DNA from: UBA822 sp965249775
GTDB lineage: Bacteria > Gemmatimonadota > Gemmatimonadetes > Longimicrobiales > Gaopeijiaceae
Direction: 5' to 3'
Length of the DNA stretch: 64,000 nucleotides
Assembly: GCA_965249775.1 (NCBI GenBank)
Contig: OZ252253.1
Location: 1,860,001 to 1,924,000, forward strand
The notes beneath the pieces were generated by a model that saw nothing but the letters and a program-made list of their open reading frames with translations, did no database searches and was not told the DNA's origin. Below are positions 8,217-17,065 of this stretch, piece by piece (the first letter of the stretch is position 1; every line of letters begins with the position of its first letter). A program made the position numbers and the translations under genes.

Positions 8217-9992
8217 TCAGAAAGGCCAGAACCAGGGGATCAAGAGCGTGCCCAGGACCCAGAATATGAGGTTGAGCGGGGCGCCCACACGAACGAAGTC
8301 CTTGAACCGGTACTGGCCCGGCCCATAGATCATCGTATTTGTCTGATAGCCGACCGGCGTCATGAAGCTCGACGAAGCCGCGAAAACGACGGCGAACATG
8401 AAGGCATGCGGGTCTACGTCGATCGCTAGCGCGGTGGTGATCGCGATGGGAAGTAGCAGCGCCACGGTGGCGTTGTTCGACATCACTTCCGTCAGCAGCA
8501 TGGTGGCGCCGAAGAACGCAGCCAGCAGCGCGAGTGGACCGAGCCCCCCCACGCTGTCGATCATCCCGGTCGCCAGCATCGTCGAAGCCCCAGTCTTTTC
8601 CATGGCGGCGCCCAGCGAAAGCATGCCAGCTAGCAGGAAGAGCACGTTCCACTCGATCGCCCCGTAGGCCTCCTCCGTCGAGACGCAGCCGCTCAGCACC
8701 ATCATCAAGGCGCCGGTGGCTGCGGCCGCCACGATCGGCAGTAGCCCTGTTGCCGCGACCACGACGACCGCCACCACGATTGCGACCGCCTTGGTTGCCT
8801 TGGACCGGTCGAAACGGGGGATCCCGGCTCTGGACACCACCAAGAACAGCCGCTGCTGGGTGAGATGCTCGATCTGGTCGTTCGGTACGTCGATGAGCAG
8901 CGCGTCACCCGGCATCAGCGTGATGTTCTCGAACTGGCCATGCCTGAGCGTTCCGTGCTGCCGGATCGCAAGCACCGAGGCTCCGTAGTTTGCTCGTAGA
9001 CGCGACCCGGCGAGGGACTTCCCGGCCAGCGGTGAGCTGGGCCCCACCACAGCCTCGACCAGTCTGGTATCGGTGGATTGAAGATGCTCGTCCCGCCACT
9101 TCAGCCTCATTCCGAAGGTCACTCCGGCGCGGCCCTTCAGCTCGTTGATCGTGCGCAGATCGCCTTGGATGCGAAGCACGTCGCCTTCGCGAAGGATCGT
9201 CTCGGGAGTCGGCCGCAGAGCGTCCTCACCCCGTTGGATCTGGAGAACTTCGATGTTGAGCTCTTTCACCAACGGCGCCGATGCCAGCGAATGGCCGACC
9301 GACTTCGATTCGGCTTGCAATACGAGGTCGGTCAGGTAGTCGCCCAAACCGAAGCTCGTCGTCAAATCGCCCCGCCCGCGGTGATCGGGAACGAGCCTTC
9401 TACCCAGGGTCATCATGTAGGCGACGCCGACGGCGAAGAAAATAACGCCCAGCTTGGTGAACTCGAACATGCCGAAGGCCCCGAGGCCTGCCTGCTCGGC
9501 GATCGAGCTCGCCAGGATGTTGGTCGACGTGCCGAGCACCGTGCCCATGCCGCCGAACATGGAAGCGAAGGAGAGAGGCATCAGCAGCTTCGAGGGACTG
9601 GTCTTCGCTCGCCGCGCGACGACGATCACGACGGGGATCAGGATCGCCACCGCGGCGGTATTGTTCAGGAACGACGACAACACGCCGACCCCCACCATCA
9701 GCACGAACAGCATCAGCCCCGAGCTGTGCCGTGCCAGTCTCCCGAGCGCTCTGCCGACGAAGTTCACCGCGCCGCTCCGGAACACCCCGGCGCTGAGCAC
9801 GAACATCGCGCCGACCGTGACGGTGGCGGTGTTGGCGAATCCAGCCAGCCCCTCCGCAGGCGTGAGCACACGGAAGACGAGCAGCACGATCATGACGAGA
9901 ATTGCCACGATGTCGGTGGAGAACTTCTCTGTGACGAACAGAACCACCGCACAGACCGTCAGGCCCAGCACGAACGCGATTTCCCACGTCAT
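8217..9992 (-). CDS. SLC13-family permease with two RCK_C (TrkA-C) domains
   Basis: A 591-residue divalent-anion:Na+ symporter-type permease. The membrane part is split: TMs 1-5 occupy residues about 1-175 (FLNNTAAVAILIP, the SNT-like motif) and TMs 6-11 about residues 395-591 (LTEVMSNNATVALLLPIA). Between them lie two RCK_C/TrkA-C regulatory domains (about 215-375), the arrangement seen in bacterial SLC13 permeases that import sulfate or other divalent anions. The start ATG at 9992 is preceded by GGAGGAGG. With the SulP transporter downstream it suggests an anion-uptake pair within this cassette, but neither substrate is certain. Confidence 0.88.
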   Translation of the reverse strand: MTWEIAFVLGLTVCAVVLFVTEKFSTDIVAILVMIVLLVFRVLTPAEGLAGFANTATVTVGAMFVLSAGVFRSGAVNFVGRALGRLARHSSGLMLFVLMVGVGVLSSFLNNTAAVAILIPVVIVVARRAKTSPSKLLMPLSFASMFGGMGTVLGTSTNILASSIAEQAGLGAFGMFEFTKLGVIFFAVGVAYMMTLGRRLVPDHRGRGDLTTSFGLGDYLTDLVLQAESKSVGHSLASAPLVKELNIEVLQIQRGEDALRPTPETILREGDVLRIQGDLRTINELKGRAGVTFGMRLKWRDEHLQSTDTRLVEAVVGPSSPLAGKSLAGSRLRANYGASVLAIRQHGTLRHGQFENITLMPGDALLIDVPNDQIEHLTQQRLFLVVSRAGIPRFDRSKATKAVAIVVAVVVVAATGLLPIVAAAATGALMMVLSGCVSTEEAYGAIEWNVLFLLAGMLSLGAAMEKTGASTMLATGMIDSVGGLGPLALLAAFFGATMLLTEVMSNNATVALLLPIAITTALAIDVDPHAFMFAVVFAASSSFMTPVGYQTNTMIYGPGQYRFKDFVRVGAPLNLIFWVLGTLLIPWFWPF

Positions 9993-10150
9993 TCCCGCCT
10001 CCTCCCTCGCTCATCGCGGCACGTTCGGTACGGAAAATCAGACCGGAGGCAGTATCGTATCCGCCCTAAACACGGGCAAGCGACACGGTCCGACTGAAGC
10101 TATTGAGGTCCCCTCAGTTCCTCTCCCATCCCCCGAGTCCCCGCCAGGCC

Positions 10151-10274
10151 ACCCGAGTTTTTGGGGTACCACTTGGGGTCCCATATCCCCCGTTTCGCCC
10201 CTAGCTCCGGACACCAAAAAGCCGGAAGCCCGCCTACCTAGGGGCTTCCGGCCAAGTGAGCCGGGTGGGTCTCG
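10151..10274 (-). repeat. island-boundary module: conserved block, terminator and 17-base tRNA-Lys 3' fragment
   Basis: On the plus strand this reads a conserved ~50-base block (10151-10200), then a hairpin (10221-10252), then 17 bases identical to the tRNA-Lys 3' end (10258-10274, GAGCCGGGTGGGTCTCG). The same order occurs at 13798-13945. After base 10274 the tRNA match stops abruptly, so this copy is shortened or recombined. Confidence 0.7.
10216..10252 (-). terminator. intrinsic terminator, remnant of a tRNA-Lys transcription unit
   Basis: An 11-bp stem GCCGGAAGCCC / GGGCTTCCGGC (10221-10231, 10242-10252) is followed on the minus strand by a run of five T (10216-10220). It sits 5 bases after the tRNA 3' fragment in the sense of tRNA transcription, so it probably once ended a tRNA-Lys transcript. 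Confidence 0.7.
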
Positions 10275-10544
10275 TTTCCGCCACCGGACTCTACTGACCG
10301 TCCCGGATGCATCTTTGCGGCGTCAAGCCTCAAGGCCGTCAAGCTTCGCCAGGGCTTGCGCCTATTTCTCCGGCGCCTCGGATCATCTCACCACCTCTCC
10401 GGCTCATGTCGTCGTCGGGTTCTATCCTGGAGAGGTCGTAGTTTTCTTGAACGCGCACCCGATGGGATGCCCATGAGACGGCCCGAAAGTGTAGTCCCCC
10501 TCGATACTCGCCCGTTGTCGTCCCGTCCGCTTTGACCTCCGCTA

Positions 10545-13500
10545 CTACATCGCGGCCGCCTGAACCGCCAAGCTGCGCAAACGGCTGGCGAATCGATAGA
10601 GTTCCCCCTGGGCCCAGGCGTGCTCGTACTCCCGGTCCTGACCCGTCTCGAGAACCACCCGGAACCAGTCGATCGCATCCTCGAGGCGCCTTTCGCTCTT
10701 CGCCTTGAGGCCCAGATAGAAGGCGATCTCGCAACGCCGATCGGGGGTCAGAGCCAGGGCGAGTAGCGAGTCTTCGTCCATCAGCCCCATGAGGTATGCC
10801 CCCATGGTGTGGTAATCGTCTCGCGCATCCTCCCGGTAATGCGCCAGCAACGCGGCACGATGCGGCTCATCGGGCTCCTTGGAGTCCACAAACGCGGCGG
10901 CGCGCATGAGCCATACGGTGCTGCTGTATGCCCGATCCTCCGGCCGGTCGACCAGAGTCCACAAGAGCTCTGGGTCTCCGTGTCCGTAGATCACCAAGCT
11001 GAACGGATTGAGCAGGTTCCCGGGGATCCGTGCCTGGAGCCAGGAGTGCGCTTCTGCCTCCCCCTCCAGATCCCGGAGGTAGCCGTAGGCCCGGAGGGGC
11101 ATACGATGGCTGCCTACGGCACTGGTGGTCGGGAGCTGGGACTGTATGGCGAACGCCAGCTCGAGGCGGTCGGCGTCGGCGACACCTTCGGAGAGCTCTT
11201 CGAGTATCCAGGCCGGAATGCCTCCTCTGATCAGCGCCGCGTGGGCGTCGCGGGCCGCTTCCAGAGGCTTGCCGGCGAACGCCGCGAGGAAAGCCTCCGC
11301 GACTTCCTCGCGCCATTCCGTATCGGTGATTGGGTAGCCGCCGGCGCTCAGCACCGCCGAGACCTCGGCGTAGCTCCCCTGTTTCCAGAGTACCTCGGCC
11401 AGGACCGAACGTCCCCACGCGGACACGGGATAACGCCGCACCAAGCGCTCGGCCAAGCGTCGTGCCTCCTCGTGATCGCCCAGGGCCTCCAATATCAGAG
11501 CGCCGCGACCCATCGCGCCGGCTTGGTTGCTGCTCACGACGGGCTCCACCGAGCGCCAGGCGTCCTCGTACCGACCTTCCTTCTGATACATTCGGGCCAT
11601 GTCGGTGCGTGCGAAGATCCTGGGGAACCCGTTGGATCCGCCGTCGTGGTCGAAGAAGTCCTGGATGACACCGCGGGCTTCATTGTACCTGCCCATGTCC
11701 TCCAAGTACTCGACGTATTGATCACGCACCTCCCAGTCCGTGGGCTCCGCCCGGATGAGCGCCCCGGCGAGCGCGTCGATGGTGGAGCCATCGACGCGGG
11801 GCCTCTCGTTGATGAGCACCTCGAGCCCATACACCCTGTCGTCGTGGTCCAGCGTTGAATCCGAGACCATGGCGACGAGGCGGTCGAGTTCACGGTTGAA
11901 GCGGGCAAGCCATATCTGCAGCCGGACCTCGTGGGGCGACACCCGCCTGATGCTGCGGTAGTAGGCCTCCGCACCAGCAAGGTCACCGATGTCCAGCCGA
12001 GAGATATCACTCAAGGTGAACCGATTGGCCGGGCGGGAGTCGAGACGGCGCATCAACGTCTTCCCAGCCTCATAGAGTGCGAGGCTCGGGTCGTCCAGGT
12101 GCCGCTTCAATTCGTCGTAGGTTCGATCGAGGGGCACCCGCCCCAAGTACACGCCATGGGTGATGTCGGCCAGGAGGTCCTGGGTGTTCGGCCGCCCGTT
12201 CTCCGCTTCGGCCAGGTGCAGGTACCACCGGTACAGCTCCGTGGAAATGCCCTCCGGAGATCCCTCCAGCTCCTGTGCATAGTTCTCCGCGTATGAGGCG
12301 GACGCCAATCCGTCTAGGACATGCCGACCGAGTCTCCACACTCCTGAGTAGAAGTGGCTCGTGAAGTAGGCTCGGTAGCTGCCGGCATCGAGGAATGGTC
12401 CTGAGAATTCGGAGTCGAGGAGCGAGAGATCCTGCTCGAAGCGCGTGGCCAGTGTCGCTTGGCTCAGTCCCAAGCCGTCTCTCATGAGGGAGCCCAGCAG
12501 ACCCATGTCCCCGACGCTGAGACGCTCGATGCGGTGATCCGCCACTCGCCGGAACACCTCGTGGGGTAGGGCGACCTTCCACAGGTCGTATAATGCCACG
12601 TACGGCACCCACGCTGCGAGTGCCACATCGTTCTCGAAACGGCCCATGGCCAAGGACGGTTTGAGCTGCGCCAAGCCGAAAACGTGGGGTTCCAGTCCGT
12701 AGCGATCGGTCCACTCGAGGAGCATGTCAGGGTCCCGCGCCTCAGACAGACGGAGGGTGTAGAGGTATCGCACGAGGGGTGCGGCGCCGTCGGCCTCAGC
12801 CATCCGCTGAAGGAGCCCGTGATCGCGATTCACATAGGCCCGCGCTGGGTCACTCGGAGGCAACCCGGCGGCGATGAACCGCGCGTGGGCGGTGTACTGC
12901 ATATGTTCGGCCAGGAGTGCCTCTTCCTGCTCGAGGCCCGCGGGCGTGAGCGCCTGAGCCACAGCCACGATGGCCATGGCCCTTGCAGGCAGGGCATCAC
13001 CGATGTCCAAGCGATCGTACGTCTGGATCACCAGGTACGTGAGGCCTCGGGCTGCGGCCTGGAGGTACCCCGCTCCACGGGCGCCCTCCTGCCAGCGCTG
13101 GTCGACGCGCTTTACGGCCTGGGCCACGCTTCCCGCCTCGAAGGCCTCCAGTTGCTCGCGGACATAGTCCAAATGCTCCCGTTCCTGCTCTTGTTCGCCT
13201 CGCTCCTGGATGAGCTCCGAGAGGTCATTGGATCTGCTCCCAATCCACCTCCGCAACAGAGCGGCGGCTTCACCGAAGTCCGCCAGCTCCGGCAACTCTC
13301 CCACCAACTCCTCTCGGTAGTGGATGATCCACCGCCCGGCCTCCCACGTGATGTGTACCTCGCCTGCCGGAGCACCCGTCACGAGGTGGTCGGCATGGGC
13401 GATGGCAAGGAGGAAGCGACGGTCCGGGATAGGTCGATATCCGTCACGCACCGCATTCAGCATCTCTTGGGGAGGCACGGTGAGGACGGAGCGAGCCGGT

Positions 13501-13658
13501 GGCTGCTCGTGGACCACCGTAGGCTCGAAGGGAGCCTGGACCGCCCCGGCGTCGGCATGATTCAGGTACTCGTCGACCACGCCGAGGTCACCGGTGGCGC
13601 GCTCACAGGCGGTGGTGACCGCGAACAAGAGAATGAAGGTCGCGACGGCTACCCGCAT
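10545..13658 (-). CDS. large exported lipoprotein with TPR-like helical repeats
   Basis: A 1037-residue protein I do not recognise beyond its fold class. It begins with a lipoprotein signal peptide (hydrophobic stretch, lipobox TTAC, Cys at about 18), so it should be anchored to a membrane on the periplasmic side. The rest is soluble and largely alpha-helical. From about residue 560 to the end there are TPR-like helix pairs: ALGDHEEARRLAERL, EGRYEDAWRSVEPV, RRLEDAIDWFRVVLETGQD. The start is ATG at 13658 with GGAGG 6 bases upstream; a longer frame to 13721 lacks such a site and would bury the signal peptide. It is the only gene between two tRNA-Lys fragments (10258 and 13904), so it forms a one-gene cassette. 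A scaffold or protein-interaction role is likely, but the function is unknown. Confidence 0.75.
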   Translation of the reverse strand: MRVAVATFILLFAVTTACERATGDLGVVDEYLNHADAGAVQAPFEPTVVHEQPPARSVLTVPPQEMLNAVRDGYRPIPDRRFLLAIAHADHLVTGAPAGEVHITWEAGRWIIHYREELVGELPELADFGEAAALLRRWIGSRSNDLSELIQERGEQEQEREHLDYVREQLEAFEAGSVAQAVKRVDQRWQEGARGAGYLQAAARGLTYLVIQTYDRLDIGDALPARAMAIVAVAQALTPAGLEQEEALLAEHMQYTAHARFIAAGLPPSDPARAYVNRDHGLLQRMAEADGAAPLVRYLYTLRLSEARDPDMLLEWTDRYGLEPHVFGLAQLKPSLAMGRFENDVALAAWVPYVALYDLWKVALPHEVFRRVADHRIERLSVGDMGLLGSLMRDGLGLSQATLATRFEQDLSLLDSEFSGPFLDAGSYRAYFTSHFYSGVWRLGRHVLDGLASASYAENYAQELEGSPEGISTELYRWYLHLAEAENGRPNTQDLLADITHGVYLGRVPLDRTYDELKRHLDDPSLALYEAGKTLMRRLDSRPANRFTLSDISRLDIGDLAGAEAYYRSIRRVSPHEVRLQIWLARFNRELDRLVAMVSDSTLDHDDRVYGLEVLINERPRVDGSTIDALAGALIRAEPTDWEVRDQYVEYLEDMGRYNEARGVIQDFFDHDGGSNGFPRIFARTDMARMYQKEGRYEDAWRSVEPVVSSNQAGAMGRGALILEALGDHEEARRLAERLVRRYPVSAWGRSVLAEVLWKQGSYAEVSAVLSAGGYPITDTEWREEVAEAFLAAFAGKPLEAARDAHAALIRGGIPAWILEELSEGVADADRLELAFAIQSQLPTTSAVGSHRMPLRAYGYLRDLEGEAEAHSWLQARIPGNLLNPFSLVIYGHGDPELLWTLVDRPEDRAYSSTVWLMRAAAFVDSKEPDEPHRAALLAHYREDARDDYHTMGAYLMGLMDEDSLLALALTPDRRCEIAFYLGLKAKSERRLEDAIDWFRVVLETGQDREYEHAWAQGELYRFASRLRSLAVQAAAM

Positions 13659-13797
13659 ATAGGCCTCCGAACGCACAAGCTTGAATAAGGCACCGAAAGG
13701 TTGATAATGTGCGCCCTCCAATATTGGGGCGGGGGCGCTAGGAATCGACGTTTCTCTTCCTCCGGACCGTGACCATGGACTCAGTTCGCGCCAGCCA

Positions 13798-13945
13798 ACC
13801 CGAGTTTTGGGGTACCACTTGGGGTCCCATAGCCCCCTTTTCGGCCCTACCCCACCGACACAAAAAAGCCGGAAGTCCTCTACCTACAGGACTTCCGGCC
13901 AATGAGCCGGGTGGGTCTCGAACCCACGACCTACGGATTAAAAGT
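13798..13945 (-). repeat. island-boundary module: conserved block, terminator and 42-base tRNA-Lys 3' fragment
   Basis: Bases 13904-13945 are identical to 19298-19339, the 3' 42 bases of the intact tRNA-Lys (acceptor, T-arm, variable loop and part of the anticodon arm). They are preceded by the same conserved block (13798-13850) and hairpin seen at 10151-10252. The next 107 bases (13946-14052) are homologous without gaps to 18286-18392. This is the best-preserved attachment-site-like copy. Confidence 0.8.
13862..13899 (-). terminator. intrinsic terminator next to tRNA-Lys fragment
   Basis: A perfect 12-bp stem (GCCGGAAGTCCT at 13868-13879, AGGACTTCCGGC at 13888-13899) with an 8-base loop is followed on the minus strand by six T (13862-13867). 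It lies 4 bases beyond the tRNA fragment, in the position of a tRNA-Lys terminator. Confidence 0.8.
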
Positions 13946-14123
13946 TCGATAGCAGCATATACGCAGAGTGGGCGTGAGGTCGTCTAGGTTATGGCGAGTT
14001 AGGGTGTTTGGGGGGTCGGTTGTTTTCCTGCGCATCGTTGAGATTCGACCAGCTTGCGCGGTCTGATTCGACTCCGAACACTGTTGGGGTGGCCATCTTC
14101 TATTCGGGATCGAACGTGAAAGG

Positions 14124-14540
14124 TCACCTGCCGGTAACGGTCACCCTGGCGGCCTCGAAGAACGACTCATTGAAAACGGCAAGCATCCTATCACCCGCTG
14201 CAAGGCCACCGCTGGCGATCCATGCATCGGCTACGCTATCCGACATGGCATACACCGTTCCGGTCACTGACACGGTTGCACCGGGCTCAAGGACCCCGCC
14301 GTCAACAACCACCTCAGGAAGCATCTTCACCAGGGAGGGAGCCCTCTGATTGGGAAGCCCAAAGAAAAAAGCCTGCGATCCGACTAGGGCCTGCACGGGT
14401 ACACGGCGCAGTGTGATGAGGATGTCCGCTTGTGCCATTGGATTAGCACCGTAGACGTCGAGGGCCACGGGGGTCGCAGCCTGGGCGTTGGGGACAGGAG
14501 GAATCGAAAGAATTAGTCCTGCAACAAAAGCCATCCTCAT
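14124..14540 (-). CDS. small exported protein of unknown function
   Basis: A 138-residue protein with an N-terminal signal peptide (hydrophobic residues about 3-20, cleavage near NAQA). The mature part has a short beta-rich domain: PEVVVDGGVLEPGATVSVTG, then VYAMSDSVADAWI and an aromatic C-terminal segment. I do not recognise a named family. It is probably periplasmic or surface-exposed. The start ATG at 14540 is preceded by AGGAGGG. It lies in the cassette between the tRNA-Lys fragments at 13904 and 18245 and is in the same direction as the next membrane protein. Confidence 0.55.
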   Translation of the reverse strand: MRMAFVAGLILSIPPVPNAQAATPVALDVYGANPMAQADILITLRRVPVQALVGSQAFFFGLPNQRAPSLVKMLPEVVVDGGVLEPGATVSVTGTVYAMSDSVADAWIASGGLAAGDRMLAVFNESFFEAARVTVTGR

Positions 14541-14738
14541 GAGACCCTCCTGTGAATTACTTACTAGGTCGCCTCCTGCTGACTCTATCGCTCAGGAAGG
14601 ATTAGGCGCAAGAAAACGACCACCCTCCGAACGATGGGGGTGGCCGTCTTGCTGCACGCGGTCTGATACACCCCCAAACGCGCGGAAGCGCCGGATGGGC
14701 CGGATGGGCCGGGCAACTTTATTTCGGTGCGCGGCGGC

Positions 14739-15233
14739 CTACCCGTTGCTGTCGTCGGTGCTGCAAGCCCCTTCACCGTAGAAGAACGCGGCGAGGTCGT
14801 TGGTCTCCCCATCTTCATCACAGGGGCCCATCCGGATGTCCTGGTCCCACACGTTAGCGATCCACCACCCTAACACGGACTTGATGATATCGTAGCCAAC
14901 AGAAATGGCGAGGCCCCATCCCACCTTGCACCAGAATCCACACGCGAATTCCGCGCGCTGCACCTCCACCACGTTCTCACCTTGCGGTGACCAATCACCG
15001 CTCCTCTGAGCGGGGGCGGGCAAGGTCGATGCCGAGAGGATCGCAACCGTCAACATGAGTGCGGTCATCCGGCTGCGGGTGTCCCGACCACCGTATTTCC
15101 CGCGCAGGATCGGGACCGCGATGATGACCGCAGCCACGCCCAACGCAATGATCTTGGCAGCCGTCCCCGGCAGCAGGTTCCAGAGCACCACGCCCAAGAA
15201 GATGGGCAGCACTGTCTTGAGGAAGAACTTCAT
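14739..15233 (-). CDS. small membrane protein with two N-terminal hydrophobic segments
   Basis: A 164-residue unrecognised protein. Residues 3-40 form two hydrophobic helices (FLKTVLPIFLGVVLW, IIALGVAAVIIAVPIL). A third hydrophobic segment with an Ala-X-Ala-like site follows at about 55-75. The C-terminal part has a Cys pair (FACGFWCKVGWG), a further hydrophobic helix and an acidic tail with two more cysteines. The start is ATG at 15233 with AAGGAG about 8 bases upstream; a longer frame to 15332 has no ribosome-binding site. The internal ATG before the third hydrophobic segment could be the start of a separate secreted protein, so this frame may be a fusion of two small genes. Confidence 0.5.
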   Translation of the reverse strand: MKFFLKTVLPIFLGVVLWNLLPGTAAKIIALGVAAVIIAVPILRGKYGGRDTRSRMTALMLTVAILSASTLPAPAQRSGDWSPQGENVVEVQRAEFACGFWCKVGWGLAISVGYDIIKSVLGWWIANVWDQDIRMGPCDEDGETNDLAAFFYGEGACSTDDSNG

Positions 15234-15612
15234 CGAAATTCTCCTTTGTAGAGGACGCGGGGGCTGAAGGAAATGGTACGCGGGGCATGACAGCGCTACA
15301 ACCAAGACCACGCGAGCATCCCCACGGCTCACCCCCTGATCGAGAGAACTATCACCTCCGAAAATGAGACGGCTGGATGGGGATGGACATGTCTGGATGG
15401 GACAACTTTTAGGGTGGTGTGGATGCCGTGGCGAGGCGAGACGTAGAACGTCACCTCGCTGGGCGGCCGATCCTCGTCGGGGTATTCGCAGCGGATCGTC
15501 AGATGTGGAGTGTCGGCCCTGCGGAGAAGCTACGGACTATGATCGGGCGGTGCGATGGGGGATGGGACTACGACTTCGGTCGGGCTCCATGCGGATCAAC
15601 GGGATGGGTGAC
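15234..15612. other. intergenic stretch, possible decayed coding sequence
   Basis: No complete gene is supported. On the minus strand, between in-frame stops at about 15528 and 15317, there is a coding-like frame without a start codon (including the segment IRCEYPDEDRPPSEVTFYV). It could be the 3' remnant of a lost gene. Other frames look like chance. Confidence 0.3.
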
Positions 15613-16848
15613 TCAGCCCTCCAGGTCGTCCTCTCGACGATAGCGATCTTCCATTTGGAAAAGCACCCGGCGTATCGCGTCGAGTTCAGAAATGCTCAGA
15701 TCGGCCAGCATGCGCTCGTTGAGCAGGGTCCGCACGCGCGAAGCTTCGGTCTCGGTTCCGGGAAACTGGCACCCGTACCGGTCCAGCCAGTCTATCAGCG
15801 TGGCCCGGTCGTCGGTCGGCGCTCCACGATACTCGGCCTTCAGGTATTGCAGAATGCGGAGTCCGTCGAGCCGCTCGTGGCAGGCGCGGACAAATCGGTC
15901 CAGTGTCGTGTGGTTATCGCGCAGCGGTTGCCATGGAGCGTCGGGACTGATCTTGTTCCGCAGGAATTCGTCAAGCGGCGTTTCGACCGGTCCGGCGAAC
16001 AGTTCGGGGAAGGCCCTGGTGGTGCGGCTGATCCGGTCGAAGAGTTCCGGAGCATAGAGTGGATAGCGGTCGGAGTATTCACCTTCGCATGCGGCGACGA
16101 TGGCTTGACCGGTCCCGACGGGAACGCGCCAGGACTTGCGGGTCGCGGGGGCAACCGGGGCGGCGGTCCAATGGAGTACCCGTCCATGTTTGGTCAGTTT
16201 CTGCAGGAAGTAGAAATCCTCACCGCTGGTTCGAGGCGTCAGCCCGCCCACTCTTCGGTAGACGGAAACAGGCAAGGCAATTGCCGAGCCGAGCGCAGTG
16301 AAGGAGTAGGGAGACCCGATTCGCCAGAGGTTGAGCGCATAGAAGCGCATGTAGATTTCGTAACCCAGCATCGCGCGGCTGACGGCTCCGTCGTCGGTGA
16401 GTGGATGGTAGTAACGCGCGGCGATGGCACAGGCGGCCGGATGCCGGTTGAAGGAGACGATAAGGGATCGCAGATAACCCGGGGGCGTCAGCGTGTCAGC
16501 ATCGAGGCTTACGATGATATCCCGGGGGGCGGCCTCCGCACAGATCGCATCCATCAACTCCTTTCGCGCGTGCCCAACACCGCTCCGCTTCGGTGCCCAG
16601 CCCCGGCCCGGTGAGGAGCGATCGATAATGCGGAGGTCGAGGTCCGTGACGTCGGCGAGCAGATGGAGACAGGCCTGGTTGGCTTCGCACACGCGGCGTC
16701 GATCCGGCTCGTGTTGCCACGCTTCCGGTTGGTTTACGCATAACCACGTGACGAATCGCACGCCCTCCTGTTGCCGGAGCGCGTCGAGGCAGGCGGGAAG
16801 GCATTCGAGCTCGTCCTGAACCGGAATGGCGATGTGGAGAGTGGCCAC
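15613..16848 (-). CDS. family 2 glycosyltransferase-like protein
   Basis: A 411-residue GT-A fold protein. It starts with the typical GT2 N-terminus (ATLHIAIPVQDELECLPAC). The DxD metal-binding motif appears as SLDADTLTPPGYL near residue 120. SGEDFYFLQKL (about residue 215) matches the ED catalytic-region motif of GT2 enzymes. There are no clear membrane segments, so it is likely cytosolic or peripheral and transfers a sugar from a nucleotide-sugar to a surface glycan or lipid. The GTG start at 16848 has GAGG 8 bases upstream; the frame extends to 16947 without better signals. It is flanked by unrelated genes in the accessory region; donor and acceptor are unknown. Confidence 0.75.
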   Translation of the reverse strand: MATLHIAIPVQDELECLPACLDALRQQEGVRFVTWLCVNQPEAWQHEPDRRRVCEANQACLHLLADVTDLDLRIIDRSSPGRGWAPKRSGVGHARKELMDAICAEAAPRDIIVSLDADTLTPPGYLRSLIVSFNRHPAACAIAARYYHPLTDDGAVSRAMLGYEIYMRFYALNLWRIGSPYSFTALGSAIALPVSVYRRVGGLTPRTSGEDFYFLQKLTKHGRVLHWTAAPVAPATRKSWRVPVGTGQAIVAACEGEYSDRYPLYAPELFDRISRTTRAFPELFAGPVETPLDEFLRNKISPDAPWQPLRDNHTTLDRFVRACHERLDGLRILQYLKAEYRGAPTDDRATLIDWLDRYGCQFPGTETEASRVRTLLNERMLADLSISELDAIRRVLFQMEDRYRREDDLEG

Positions 16849-17065
16849 AGCTGAACCTCGGCTGACAACTCTTGTCCCCTGGAGGCCCGGCGGCGGGCCG
16901 ACCTTCGGGTGCAAGAGGTGTCTTCTTGCGTGCGTTTCTCGCGGCAAACTACAACATCGGTGTGGCGAGGGTCAGTCCGTGAGGTCGGACTATCCCCGCC
17001 GAGCGTGCCGGAGTATTCTGATTGCACGCACGCCCGCGCCTGTCCCCTCGGAGGAGGAGTCCCGC

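Larger units (their letters stand above)
9993..10544. other. intergenic stretch holding one island-boundary module
   Basis: No gene is supported here. The stretch contains the conserved block, terminator hairpin and 17-base tRNA-Lys fragment at 10151-10274, listed separately. Frames on either strand have no start signals or family motifs. Confidence 0.6.

Noticed and set aside
13769..13987. 72-codon frame through the tRNA fragment at 13904
   Set aside because: It is a reading of the boundary block and tRNA; the same artefact recurs at each copy.
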